Counted from the stretch's first letter, positions 1-9,756 are shown. The stretch: DNA of 64,000 nucleotides from Wenzhouxiangella marina (GCF_001187785.1 NZ_CP012154.1:2908501-2972500), one strand, 5' to 3'. Program-made: numbers and translations. Notes: generated by a model from the sequence alone, not told the origin.

Positions 1-1070
1 AGGCCGGCCTGAGCGATCTCCTCGCCCCCCTGCTCGACTGGCTGCCTGCATCGCACACTGGCGCTCTGGATTCGCCCGAAGCGAAGCCCGACTTTCCGGG
101 TGTCTGGACCTCGGAACCCGAGTTTCAGCGGCAGTTGCAGGCCCTCGCCCAGGTCGCCGGCAGCCGCATCAGCATCCTGCTGCTCGGCGAAACCGGCGTC
201 GGCAAGGACCTGCTGGCGCAGTGGATCCATGATTGCTCGCCGCAGCGCGACGGGCCCTTCGTGGCCGTCAACTGCGCTGCCCTGCCCCAGGACCTGCTCG
301 AGGCCGAACTGTTCGGCATCGAGGCCGGCGTGGCCACGGGCGTCGAAGCCCGGGCCGGGGTCTTCGAGCGCGCCGATGGTGGCACCCTGTTTCTGGATGA
401 GTTGGGCGACATGGCGCCCGAGACCCAGGTCCGTTTGCTGCGTGCACTGGAAGCCGAGCGTATCCATCGCATCGGCGGCAAGACCCTGAAGGACATTTCC
501 GTTCGCCTCGTGGCCGCCACCAACCGCAACCTGAACGCCGACATCGAGGCCGGACGCTTCCGCCTGGACCTCTATCATCGGATCGCCGCCTTCGAGGCGA
601 CGGTCCCGCCGCTGCGCGAGCGGCGCCGCGACATCGCCGAGCTGGCGGTCCATTTCTTCAACCAGTCCATCGCCCAGCTGGGCCAGCGCAGCCCCGGCAT
701 CACCCGCGCCGCGATCCAGGCCCTGGAGCACTGGTCCTGGCCCGGCAATGTGCGTGAACTGCGTCAGGCGATCGGCTCGGCCGTCGCCCTGCTGCGGCCC
801 GGCGAGGCCCTGGACCGAATCCACCTGCCGAGCCGCATCACGCAGCATGCACCCGCACCCGAGGATTCGAAGTCCGAAAGCCCGGCTCTGACCCTGGCCG
901 AGGCGGTCGCTCGAGCCGAACGCCGCGCCATCGAGGCAGCCCTGGATGCGAGCCGGGGTTCAGCACAGTCGGCCTGGGAGACCCTGGGTGTCGGCAAGAC
1001 CACCTTCTACAAGAAGCTCAAGGAACACGGCCTGAGCGCATCCGCAGAGAGGGCAGACGATGAGCAATGA
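1..1070 (+). CDS. sigma-54-type AAA+ transcriptional regulator, 5' end outside window
   Basis: The reading frame is open from the first bases of the window, so the N-terminal part, probably a sensory domain, is missing. A linker is followed by an AAA+ domain with Walker A (GETGVGKD), Walker B (GGTLFLDELGDM) and the downstream PPLRERRRDI segment of NtrC-type activators. The C-terminus carries a Fis-like helix-turn-helix (GVGKTTFYKKLKEHG). The loop that should read GAFTGA reads GVATGV, so the aromatic residue that contacts sigma-54 is absent. The stop overlaps the start of the kinase gene by 11 bases, which implies co-translation. It is probably a DNA-binding ATPase controlled with the kinase; whether it still needs sigma-54 is doubtful. 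Confidence 0.88.
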   Translation, partial: AGLSDLLAPLLDWLPASHTGALDSPEAKPDFPGVWTSEPEFQRQLQALAQVAGSRISILLLGETGVGKDLLAQWIHDCSPQRDGPFVAVNCAALPQDLLEAELFGIEAGVATGVEARAGVFERADGGTLFLDELGDMAPETQVRLLRALEAERIHRIGGKTLKDISVRLVAATNRNLNADIEAGRFRLDLYHRIAAFEATVPPLRERRRDIAELAVHFFNQSIAQLGQRSPGITRAAIQALEHWSWPGNVRELRQAIGSAVALLRPGEALDRIHLPSRITQHAPAPEDSKSESPALTLAEAVARAERRAIEAALDASRGSAQSAWETLGVGKTTFYKKLKEHGLSASAERADDEQ

Positions 1071-3756
1071 AGCCGAGACCCAGGCGCTCACGCTGGCGCT
1101 GAACCGCGCCCTTCACGACAGCGCTCAAGCCCTGGGACCAGGCAGCGTCCTCGGGCACTTCATCATCGAACGCGTGCTGGGCCAGGGCGGCATGGGCGTG
1201 GTCTACCAGGCCGAACAGATCGAGCCCGTTCGTCGCAAGGTGGCGATCAAACTCAGTCGCCAGCGCCGCCTCTCGGCTCAGGAACGCGCCTGGTTCGAAC
1301 TCGAGCGTCAGGCACTGGCGCAGATGAATCACCCCGCGATCGCCCAGATTCTGGAGGCCGATGCCCTCGAGGATGCCAGTCCCTACTTCGTCATGGAGTA
1401 CGTTGACGGCGAGACCCTGCTGAAGCACGTCGACGCCCGGCAGAGCAGCCTGCGAGAACGCATCGAACTGATGATCCAGGTCGGACGCGGCGTCGAACAC
1501 GCCCACCAGAAGGGCGTGCTGCACTGCGACCTCAAACCCTCCAACATCCTGGTTCGTGACCTCGACGGCCGGGCGGCCCCCAAGATCATCGACTTCGGCA
1601 CGGCACGCCTGGCCGGGCAGGCCTCGAACGATGGGCAGATCTACGGCACCGCCGCCTACATGGCACCCGAACAGGCCGAAGTCGGTCAGGTCATCGACAC
1701 CCGTACGGACCTGTTCAGCCTGGGCCTCATCGGGCTCGAGATGCTCAGTGGGCGAAGCGCTCGGCCCGATGCCCATACGGGCGACCCGACCAACCTGAGC
1801 GAGATCCGCTCCTTGCTGGGCAAGACCATCGACGTCGATCTGACGAGCGCTGGGCCCGCGAAAGGCCTGTCGGGCTGGCGGCGGCGAGAACTGGAAGCGA
1901 TTCTGGCTCGGGCCATCCGCCAGGATCCGGCCGAACGCTATGACAGCGTGGCGGAATTCGTTCAGGACCTGCAGCGCTGGCTCGACCGCCAGCCGGTCAG
2001 CGCCCTGCCCGCCTCGAGGGCCTACCGGGCCCGCCTGTTCCTGACCCGCAATGCCCTGGCCGTCGGCCTGGGCGGCCTCACCCTGATCGGCCTGGCCGGC
2101 GGCCTGGTCGCGACGAGCCTGAGCCTGAACGAAGCCGAGTCACAGCGGCGTCTCGCCGAAGCCCGGCAGGCGGATCTCGAGCGGGTGGTCGAGTTCCAGC
2201 AGAACCTGCTTTCCGAGATCGACATGAACGACCTGGCCGCGCGACTGACCGGTCGCCTCTCCGACACCGCCGGGCAACTCGTTCGCCGCGACGGCGGCAG
2301 CGAGAGTGAAGCGGACGCCGCGACCTTGGACGCTCGGAGCATGATCGAGCGCCTGGCGCCGGTGGATGCGGCCCGCGACCTGGTGGTCGAGGGCATCCTG
2401 GGCCAGGCCGACGCACTGATTTCCGAGCGACACGCAGACAATCCGGCCATCGAGGCCTCCCTGCGCCTGTCCCTGGGCCAGACGCTGGTGGCCTGGCAGG
2501 CCTTCGATGCCGCCGATGCCCAGATCGAAGCCGCGCGCGCCTACTACCGCCGCATCGATGACTGGACCAGCCGGGATGCCCTGGAAGCCGAGACCGAAGC
2601 CCTGAAGCTCAGATGGTGGCTGCAGCGTTTCCCGGAAGCCTATGCGCTGGCCCAGGCAACTCGCCCGCGGGCCGAGGCCGCGCTCGGGCTCGATGACGAT
2701 CTATCGCTCTACCTGCTGCGCGCTGAAACGGCGCTCAGCAGCTACATCGAGGGCGCGGCCGTGGCAATGAACAATGGCCGCAAACTCGTCGAACGACTGA
2801 CACGGCTTCGTGGACCGAGCCATCCGGACACGCTCCGGGCCGAAGGCGACCAGCTCTTCAATCGGATCCACGGCAGCGGCAGCCAGCGCTGTGACGATGG
2901 CCTGGTCGCCGACTTCCACGACCATCTGGCGCGCGCCGAGTCACTCAGCGGCAGCGATCGGCGAACCCTTGCCGTATCCAGCATGAACCTCGGTACCTGT
3001 CTTGCCCTGAACGGCCAGTACGCGGACGCCGCCCACTGGATGGGACGGGCCGCGGAGCTCGGCCGGGAGGTGCTGGGCGAACGCCACGGCATCACCATGC
3101 AGGCCCTCAACGACCGCGCCAACTACCTTCTGCTTGTCGGCCGGCTCGACGAGGCCGAGGACGTGGTGGACAGTCTGTACGAACACCAGCGCGCCATCTA
3201 CGGCGAAGCCTCGCACTACCTGTTCTATCCCCGCTCCTACAAGCTTTATCTGGCCGGCGCCACAGGGCAGGCCGACGCGGCGATCGATGGCATGAATGCC
3301 CTGATCACCGAGGCGAGCCAGAACGCCGAGACAACGATTGCATTTCTGAACTGGCTCCACCACATTGCCAGCTGGATCCACGAAGCCTCGGGCAGGCTGG
3401 ACGAGGCGCTGCGCATGGCCGAAGCGGGCCTGGCGCTCTGCCAATCGTCCCAGGCGGCGCAGGCGGCCCCCGAAGTGTGCGGTTTCAACGAGCTCGAAGC
3501 CACCCGTTTGCAGGCGCTGCAGGGCCAGACCGTCGACCCAGCGCGGCTGAACGAACTCCTGGAGCAGTCAAGAAGCCTCTACCCGACCCACTACGCCCGC
3601 AGCCTCGCCGCCTGGCTGGTCTACCGCTTCGGTCAGCCCACGGGGCCAAGGGAGTCACTGAGGCGGGAAGAGCTCGACTGGTTGCTCGAGGAGGAGCCCG
3701 CGCGGATCAGCATCATTCAGCAACGCATCGTCGACGACTTGCGCGCCAACGGCTGA
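1060..3756 (+). CDS. membrane-anchored Ser/Thr protein kinase with TPR-like C-terminal region
   Basis: The 898-aa protein starts with a Hanks-type kinase domain (about residues 30-310). It has a glycine loop (GQGGMGVV), the VAIK lysine, a catalytic loop reading HCDLKPSN (Cys where HRD kinases have Arg), DFG (IIDFGTA) and an APE-like segment (YMAPEQ). A single transmembrane helix lies near residues 332-352. The remaining 540 or so residues are alpha-helical and look like degenerate tetratricopeptide repeats, which by this topology would be on the periplasmic side. It overlaps the AAA+ regulator gene upstream, suggesting the pair form one signalling unit. The substrate and signal are unknown. 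The non-RD catalytic loop suggests activation may not need activation-loop phosphorylation. Confidence 0.92.
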   Translation: MSNEAETQALTLALNRALHDSAQALGPGSVLGHFIIERVLGQGGMGVVYQAEQIEPVRRKVAIKLSRQRRLSAQERAWFELERQALAQMNHPAIAQILEADALEDASPYFVMEYVDGETLLKHVDARQSSLRERIELMIQVGRGVEHAHQKGVLHCDLKPSNILVRDLDGRAAPKIIDFGTARLAGQASNDGQIYGTAAYMAPEQAEVGQVIDTRTDLFSLGLIGLEMLSGRSARPDAHTGDPTNLSEIRSLLGKTIDVDLTSAGPAKGLSGWRRRELEAILARAIRQDPAERYDSVAEFVQDLQRWLDRQPVSALPASRAYRARLFLTRNALAVGLGGLTLIGLAGGLVATSLSLNEAESQRRLAEARQADLERVVEFQQNLLSEIDMNDLAARLTGRLSDTAGQLVRRDGGSESEADAATLDARSMIERLAPVDAARDLVVEGILGQADALISERHADNPAIEASLRLSLGQTLVAWQAFDAADAQIEAARAYYRRIDDWTSRDALEAETEALKLRWWLQRFPEAYALAQATRPRAEAALGLDDDLSLYLLRAETALSSYIEGAAVAMNNGRKLVERLTRLRGPSHPDTLRAEGDQLFNRIHGSGSQRCDDGLVADFHDHLARAESLSGSDRRTLAVSSMNLGTCLALNGQYADAAHWMGRAAELGREVLGERHGITMQALNDRANYLLLVGRLDEAEDVVDSLYEHQRAIYGEASHYLFYPRSYKLYLAGATGQADAAIDGMNALITEASQNAETTIAFLNWLHHIASWIHEASGRLDEALRMAEAGLALCQSSQAAQAAPEVCGFNELEATRLQALQGQTVDPARLNELLEQSRSLYPTHYARSLAAWLVYRFGQPTGPRESLRREELDWLLEEEPARISIIQQRIVDDLRANG

Positions 3757-4176
3757 TCAGGCGTCCAGAGCGTCGAGTGCGCAGCGCCAGGGCAGCCGGG
3801 CATTGCGCTGTCGCGAAGGGAACGCAGCCAGGGCACCGAGCTGGGCGAAGGCCCCGAGAAAATCCGGCTCCGGCGCGGCTCCACCCTCCAGCACCTGATC
3901 GAAGTCAGACAGCCCCCGCTCGATGTCGGCACGATCCCGCCCCGGCAGCCACTCGGTCAGCATCGAGGCGCAGGCCTTGGTCACGGCACAGGCCTCGCCC
4001 GAAAAGGCGGCGGCCATGATGCGATTGTCTTCGACCTGCAGCTCGAACAGCAGATCGTCCCCGCACAGGGCATCGAAACCGCGCGCCGAATGCGTCGCCC
4101 CCGGCAAGGGGCCGTAGTTCCGCGGCGAGCGGTTGTGTTCCAGGATGAGCTGTTGATAGAGCTGGTCGAGAGCCAT
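3757..4176 (-). CDS. sufU: SufU-like Fe-S assembly protein
   Basis: 139 aa from the chosen ATG at 4176; other ATGs lie up to 4203 and no strong ribosome binding site decides between them. The protein is of the IscU/NifU-N fold: HNRSPRNYG near the N-terminus, ALCGDD, GEACAVTKACASML and a C-terminal WRCALDAL supply the three conserved cysteines and the aspartate. SufU proteins accept persulfide sulfur from SufS in a zinc-dependent manner or act as scaffold. Last gene of the suf operon, separated from sufS by a 426-bp repeat-bearing gap. It ends tail-to-tail with the kinase gene with no spacer. No sufE or sufA gene is visible, which fits SufU taking over the sulfur-acceptor role. Confidence 0.9.
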   Translation of the reverse strand: MALDQLYQQLILEHNRSPRNYGPLPGATHSARGFDALCGDDLLFELQVEDNRIMAAAFSGEACAVTKACASMLTEWLPGRDRADIERGLSDFDQVLEGGAAPEPDFLGAFAQLGALAAFPSRQRNARLPWRCALDALDA

Positions 4177-4294
4177 GGCCATCATTCTATGGCGCCGAGC
4201 CATCGCATAGAACCCGACGTACGGATACCCCCGACATTGCCGAGCAGCGAGCGGGCGATATCGATCGTCGAATTCACGGAGACAGCTTCGATAT

Positions 4295-4325
4295 GGTCCG
4301 TCGGGGGCGTGGCCCCGACCTACGC
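4295..4325 (+). repeat. REP-like element, left copy of inverted pair
   Basis: A 31-bp unit that is internally palindromic (GTCGGGG at 4300-4306 pairs with CCCCGAC at 4313-4319). It is the reverse complement of 4380-4410 with 29 of 31 bases matching. A hairpin core plus an inverted second copy 54 bp away is the arrangement of REP doublets, or REPINs. Confidence 0.85.
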
Positions 4326-4379
4326 GGGGCTTCGATCAAGCGTGATAGGACGGTCTACACACCTTGCTCAATCCCCCCG

Positions 4380-4410
4380 GCGTAGGTCGGGGCCACGTCC
4401 CCGACGGTCC
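4380..4410 (-). repeat. REP-like element, right copy of inverted pair
   Basis: Inverted partner of 4295-4325, with its own hairpin (GTCGGGG at 4386-4392, CCCCGAC at 4399-4405). The substitutions relative to the left copy are in the loop (4398) and near the outer end (4408); the hairpin stem is unchanged. Confidence 0.85.
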
Positions 4411-4602
4411 ATGCATCAGAAGTCTCCGCGAACCCGACGGCGCAATTTCCAAGCAACCATATAGAACCCGACGCACGGATTTCGCGGAATCACCGAAGCA
4501 TCTGACAGGTCTAGACCCCAGGTATCTCCGTCAAACCAACCAGGCAATACCGCAGCCATCGCTTGGAACCCGACGCAGGACCGAGGCCATCGGCAGTGTG
4601 GC

Positions 4603-5850
4603 TCAAACCAGCATCTGGCGCGCCTTCTCCAGCGCATTCAGGAACACGTCGATCTCGGCGCGCAGGTTGTAGGCGGCGAAGGACACGCGCGCCGTGGCCG
4701 GGACGTCGAAGAACTGCATCACCGGCATGGCGCAGTGATGGCCGGTGCGGATGGCCACGCCGTGATGGTCGATGATCGTGCCGATGTCGTTCGGGTGGAC
4801 CCCGTCGAGGGTGAAGGCAATCACCGGTCCTTTGTGCGCGGCCTGGCCGATGATGCGCAAGCCCTCGATCTTCGACATCCTTTCGGTCGCGTACTCGAGC
4901 AGGGCCTGCTCGTGGCGGGCGATCTTCTCGATGCCGGTATCGAACAGGAAGCGGACCGCCGCACCCAGGCCGATCGCACCGGAGATGTTCGGCGTGCCGG
5001 CCTCGAACTTGTGCGGCAGCTCGTTGTAGGTCGTCTCGTCGAAGCTGACCCGCAGGATCATCTCGCCGCCGCCCTGCCAGGGTGGCATCTCCTCGAGCAG
5101 GGCTTCCCGACCCCACAGGGCGCCGATGCCCGTCGGGCCGTACATCTTGTGCGCCGACATGGCATAGAAATCACAGCCGATGGCCTGGACATCGACCTGC
5201 TCGTGAGGCGTGGCCTGGGCACCGTCGATCAGCACCGGGACGCCGTGGCGCCTGGCGATCTCGCAGACCTCGCGAACCGGATTGACCGTACCCAGGGCGT
5301 TGGACACATGAACCAGGCCCAGCAGTCGGGTGCGTTCACCGATCAGGTCCTCCAGGGCGTCGAGCATCAGCTCGCCCTTCTCGTTGATCGGGATGACCTT
5401 GAGCACCGCGCCGGTCTGCTCGCAGAGCAGCTGCCAGGGGACGATATTGGAGTGGTGCTCCATATGGCTGATCAGGATCTCGTCACCGGCCTTCACCCGC
5501 GGACGCAGGTAGCTGTTGGCGACGAGGTTGATCGCCTCGGTCGTGCCCCGGGTAAAGATCACCTCGCGATCGCTCGTCGCGTTGAGCAGGCGGGCCACGT
5601 CCTTGCGGGCCGTCTCGAAGGCCTCGGAGGCTTCGACCGAGAGCTGATGCACACCCCGATGGACATTGGCGTTGTAGCGGCGATAGAAATCGTCCATCGC
5701 CTCGATCACGCTCAGCGGTCGCTGGGCGGTCGCGGCGTTGTCCAGGTAGACCAGGGGCTTGCCGTGGACCTCGCGCTCCAGCACCGGAAACTGCTCGCGC
5801 AGGCGGAGCACGTCCAACTGTTCCTTGATTCCCGACTTGACGATGTCCAT
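4603..5850 (-). CDS. sufS: cysteine desulfurase SufS
   Basis: 415 aa, the usual SufS length. PLP-dependent class V aminotransferase fold: YLDNAATAQRP near the N-terminus, a histidine pair in the cofactor region (HMEHHSNIVPW), the Schiff-base lysine in SAHKMYGPTGIG, and the persulfide-forming cysteine in RTGHHCAMPVM. It removes sulfur from L-cysteine for Fe-S clusters and passes it to SufU or the SufBCD complex in the cytoplasm. It lies 42 bp downstream of sufD in the same operon. A long open frame on the opposite strand (4735-5886) is a composition shadow. Confidence 0.97.
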   Translation of the reverse strand: MDIVKSGIKEQLDVLRLREQFPVLEREVHGKPLVYLDNAATAQRPLSVIEAMDDFYRRYNANVHRGVHQLSVEASEAFETARKDVARLLNATSDREVIFTRGTTEAINLVANSYLRPRVKAGDEILISHMEHHSNIVPWQLLCEQTGAVLKVIPINEKGELMLDALEDLIGERTRLLGLVHVSNALGTVNPVREVCEIARRHGVPVLIDGAQATPHEQVDVQAIGCDFYAMSAHKMYGPTGIGALWGREALLEEMPPWQGGGEMILRVSFDETTYNELPHKFEAGTPNISGAIGLGAAVRFLFDTGIEKIARHEQALLEYATERMSKIEGLRIIGQAAHKGPVIAFTLDGVHPNDIGTIIDHHGVAIRTGHHCAMPVMQFFDVPATARVSFAAYNLRAEIDVFLNALEKARQMLV

Positions 5851-5892
5851 GCCTTGTTCCTCCCGGTCCGGGCCTTGATTCGATAATTCGCC

Positions 5893-7080
5893 CTACAGGC
5901 GCCGATCGAGCGTCTCGCCCAACCAGTCATGAACGGCCTCATCGGCCACCGCATCCACCGGCAGGCGGGCGAAGCCGCGCTTGAGCAGCGAAGCCGCCTG
6001 ATCGAGGGGCACGCCGCGCGAGCGCAGATAGAAGACGGCGTCCTCGTCGAGCTGGCCGATGGTCGCGCCATGGCTGGCGGTCACGTCCTCGGCATAGATT
6101 TCCAGCTCGGGCTTGGTGTTGATCCGGGCACTGTCGCTGAGCAGCAGATTGGCCGTGTTGAGATCCGAATGGCTGTCGTCGGCGCCACGGGCGATGTGGA
6201 TTCGCCCGTTGAACACGCCCACACCGGTGCCGTCGGCCAGCATGCGGAAGGCCTCGCGACTGGTCGTGTGGCCGACCCGATGATCGATGCAGGTATGCAC
6301 GTCCACGTGCTGCTTGCTGTCGATCAGGCCGAGCCCGTCGATTTCGCCATGGGCGCCCGCGTCGTTCAGATGAATCCTCAGATCCTGGCGATGCAGACGC
6401 CCGCCCAGATCGAGCAGTCGCGCCCGGTAGCTTGCATCCTTGCCGACCTCGACGTTGGTTCTCGCGACGATCGCCGACTCGTGGCCCTGACGCTCGATCA
6501 CGTGTTCCAGCTGGCTGCCCGCCGCCAGATCGATGTCCTGAACCAGATTCATCAGGCCACTGCCCTGATCCTGCTGCAGATCGATCAGCGTGGCGCTGGC
6601 CCCTTCGGCCAGCTGGATGTGCAGGCGTGGGTGCCAATCACCCGCGAATTCAGCGCCCGTGTCAACGCACAGGACGAGGGGACGCTCGAGGGGACGCTCG
6701 ATGCGCAGGCGCCACGCGGTGGACAGGCGCGCCAGATTGAACCAGGCGAAGGCATCTTCGCGGCCGCCGTATTCCAGCTCGGCCAGCGCCGAGGCCGGCA
6801 TCGGCTCGAGACTCAGGCCATCCGGCAAGGATGGCAGACCCTGGTCCAGCGCCGAGACGCGAATGAGATCGGCCTCGAAGGGCAGGCTCGGCGCCTCACC
6901 CGCAGTAAAACCCCCACTGAAGTCCCGCTTGTCCAGCACGCGCAGGGAGGTGTACTTCCAGGCCTCGGTCTTGAGGTCCGGAAAGCCATGGCTCATCAGC
7001 GCTTTGCGGGCCCGCTGGCGCAGCTCGGCGTAGGCGTCTGCCGGCCCGCTGTTCTCCAGGCGTTCGAGCAGCGCACTCAT
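5893..7080 (-). CDS. sufD: Fe-S cluster assembly protein SufD
   Basis: 395 aa. SufB/SufD family beta-helix core protein, recognisable from the C-terminal segment SHGATIGQLDEDAVFYLRS followed by GVPLDQAASLL and an LPVDAVADEAVHDWL tail. SufD pairs with SufB and two SufC subunits to form the SufBC2D scaffold. The start codon overlaps the sufC stop (ATGA at 7077-7080), so translation is coupled. The N-terminal part is more divergent than the C-terminal half, as is usual for SufD. Confidence 0.96.
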   Translation of the reverse strand: MSALLERLENSGPADAYAELRQRARKALMSHGFPDLKTEAWKYTSLRVLDKRDFSGGFTAGEAPSLPFEADLIRVSALDQGLPSLPDGLSLEPMPASALAELEYGGREDAFAWFNLARLSTAWRLRIERPLERPLVLCVDTGAEFAGDWHPRLHIQLAEGASATLIDLQQDQGSGLMNLVQDIDLAAGSQLEHVIERQGHESAIVARTNVEVGKDASYRARLLDLGGRLHRQDLRIHLNDAGAHGEIDGLGLIDSKQHVDVHTCIDHRVGHTTSREAFRMLADGTGVGVFNGRIHIARGADDSHSDLNTANLLLSDSARINTKPELEIYAEDVTASHGATIGQLDEDAVFYLRSRGVPLDQAASLLKRGFARLPVDAVADEAVHDWLGETLDRRL

Positions 7081-7829
7081 GCCTCGGCCGCCTCCTCGAG
7101 AAAGGCATAGCCCTCGTCTTCGAGACGTCGTGCCAGCTCCTCACCGCCGGACTCGACGATGCGTCCTTTCGAGAGCACGTGCACATGATCGGGCGAAAGG
7201 TAGTCGAGGAGGCGCTGGTAATGGGTGATGACCACGAAGCTCCGCTTGCCGTCCCGGAGACGATTGATGCCTTCGGCCACCAGCTTCAGCGCGTCGATAT
7301 CGAGGCCGGAATCGGTCTCGTCGAGGATCGCCAGCTTGGGTTGCAGCACCGCCATCTGGACGATCTCGTTGCGCTTCTTCTCGCCGCCGGAAAAGCCCTC
7401 GTTGACGGCACGCTTGAGCAGGCTCTCGTCCATCTTGAGTTCCTTGAGCGACTCGCGCACGGTCTTCAGGAAGCTCATCGAATCGACTTCTTCCTCGCCG
7501 CGCGCCTTGCGCTGCGCATTGAGTGCCGCGCGCAGGAAGTAGGCGTTGTTCACGCCCGGGATCTCGACCGGGTACTGGAAGGCCAGGAACAGACCCGCTG
7601 CGGCGCGCTCCTCCGGCTCCATCTCGGCCAGATCCCGGCCATCGAACTGGACCGAACCGTCGGTGATCTCATAACCCTCCCGACCCGCGAGCGTATAGCC
7701 CAGCGTCGACTTGCCGGAGCCGTTGGGGCCCATGATGGCGTGCAATTCGCCCTCACCGATCTCCAGGTCCAGGCCCTTGAGGATTTCCTTGTCGTCGACG
7801 TTGACGTGAAGATTTTTGATTTTGAGCAT
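7077..7829 (-). CDS. sufC: Fe-S cluster assembly ATPase SufC
   Basis: 250 aa from ATG at 7829. ABC ATPase with Walker A (GPNGSGKSTL), the SufC-specific signature FSGGEKKRNE and Walker B plus D-loop (LAILDETDSGLDIDAL). It powers the SufBCD scaffold. The frame stays open upstream to 7913, but that extension translates the left inverted repeat and the end of the GxxExxY gene, so MLKIKNLHV is the true start. The bases before ATG are A-rich (AAAAAAATC) without a recognisable Shine-Dalgarno sequence; a neighbouring mobile unit ends 9 bases upstream. Confidence 0.96.
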   Translation of the reverse strand: MLKIKNLHVNVDDKEILKGLDLEIGEGELHAIMGPNGSGKSTLGYTLAGREGYEITDGSVQFDGRDLAEMEPEERAAAGLFLAFQYPVEIPGVNNAYFLRAALNAQRKARGEEEVDSMSFLKTVRESLKELKMDESLLKRAVNEGFSGGEKKRNEIVQMAVLQPKLAILDETDSGLDIDALKLVAEGINRLRDGKRSFVVITHYQRLLDYLSPDHVHVLSKGRIVESGGEELARRLEDEGYAFLEEAAEA

Positions 7830-7838
7830 GATTTTTTT

Positions 7839-7868
7839 AACCGCAGATTGCGCAGATTTACGCAGATT
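7839..7868 (+). repeat. left terminal inverted repeat of GxxExxY unit
   Basis: A 30-bp repeat made of the related words CCGCAGATTG, CGCAGATT and CGCAGATT. It matches the reverse complement of 8244-8273 at 28 of 30 bases, including the first 20 without a difference. It contains the stop codon (TAA, 7858-7860) of the enclosed gene and ends 9 bp before the sufC start. Confidence 0.92.
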
Positions 7869-8291
7869 TGGTTTGATTGATAGATCGTTTGTACTGGAGT
7901 GATCGAGTGGCAAAGTTCAGAAGCAAAGCCTTTTCGATCCCGGTTGCTTTCAGATAATTGATGACTTGAGCTTCGTGCACCGAATCCAGAGCTTTCACCG
8001 CCTTCAGTTCGACAATGATGGACTCCGCACAGATGAAGTCGGCCTGGTAGGACGTCCTGAGGCGTTTCCCCTTGTAATTGATGGGGAGTACATGTTCTCG
8101 CAAGTATGGAATTCCACGTTCGAGAAATTCAGCCTCGAGCGCCTCCTGGTAGACGGCTTCAAGAAAGCCGGGGCCAAGCGTCCTATGCACCTCCATCGCT
8201 GCACCGATAACCGCATAGGTCTCCGGATCGCTGTCGCGATCGTAATCTGCGCGAATCTGCGCAATCTGCGGTTTCAATTCAGCGGAGGCCA

Positions 8292-8292
<1 letters not shown>
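7858..8292 (-). CDS. GxxExxY family protein, PD-(D/E)XK nuclease-like
   Basis: 144 aa. The family-defining motif appears as GFLEAVY (G-x-x-E-x-x-Y) after HRTLGPG. A later YQADFI...IVELKAV segment supplies an Asp and Glu-x-Lys in the order expected for a PD-(D/E)XK nuclease fold. Biochemical function of the family is not established to my knowledge. Residues 7-17 are encoded by the right inverted repeat and the stop by the left one, so the ends of the protein are made of repeat sequence. The ATG overlaps the sufB stop (TGATG), giving translational coupling. It interrupts the sufBCD order and has no known role in Fe-S assembly. Confidence 0.88.
8244..8273 (-). repeat. right terminal inverted repeat of GxxExxY unit
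   Basis: Reverse-complement partner of 7839-7868 (28/30 matches; the differences are two adjacent bases). It lies within the first codons of the GxxExxY gene, 18 bp from the sufB stop. Confidence 0.92.
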
Positions 8293-9737
<1,445 letters not shown>

Positions 9738-9756
9738 GCGAGATCCAGTGTGAAGC

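Larger units (their letters stand above)
4177..4602. other. non-coding gap between sufS and sufU carrying repeats
   Basis: A 426-bp stretch with no convincing gene. It contains a pair of REP-like hairpins in inverted orientation (4295-4325 and 4380-4410) and four copies of GAACCCGACG (4210-4219, 4430-4439, 4464-4473, 4566-4575). Two of these sit inside a longer 20-bp unit at 4207-4226 and 4461-4480 that differs at one base. Repeats inside an operon commonly act as mRNA stabilisers or processing sites; that role here is an inference. Confidence 0.75.
7839..8273. mobile_element. candidate minimal mobile unit: inverted repeats around a GxxExxY gene
   Basis: A 435-bp unit delimited by 30-bp inverted repeats and filled almost entirely by one nuclease-like gene. 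It sits exactly between sufB and sufC, genes that are normally adjacent or nearly so. Both neighbours are intact. No target-site duplication could be recognised and no transposase is present, so mobility would be self-promoted, host-assisted, or in trans. Calling it mobile is an inference from structure and position. Confidence 0.55.

Noticed and set aside
4735-5886. 383-aa open frame antisense to sufS
   Set aside because: No motif, and sufS is fully conserved.
7830-7913. N-terminal extension of SufC
   Set aside because: The extra residues (including NLRKSAQSAVKK) are a translation of the inverted repeat and of the GxxExxY gene; the SufC family starts at MLKIKNLHV.
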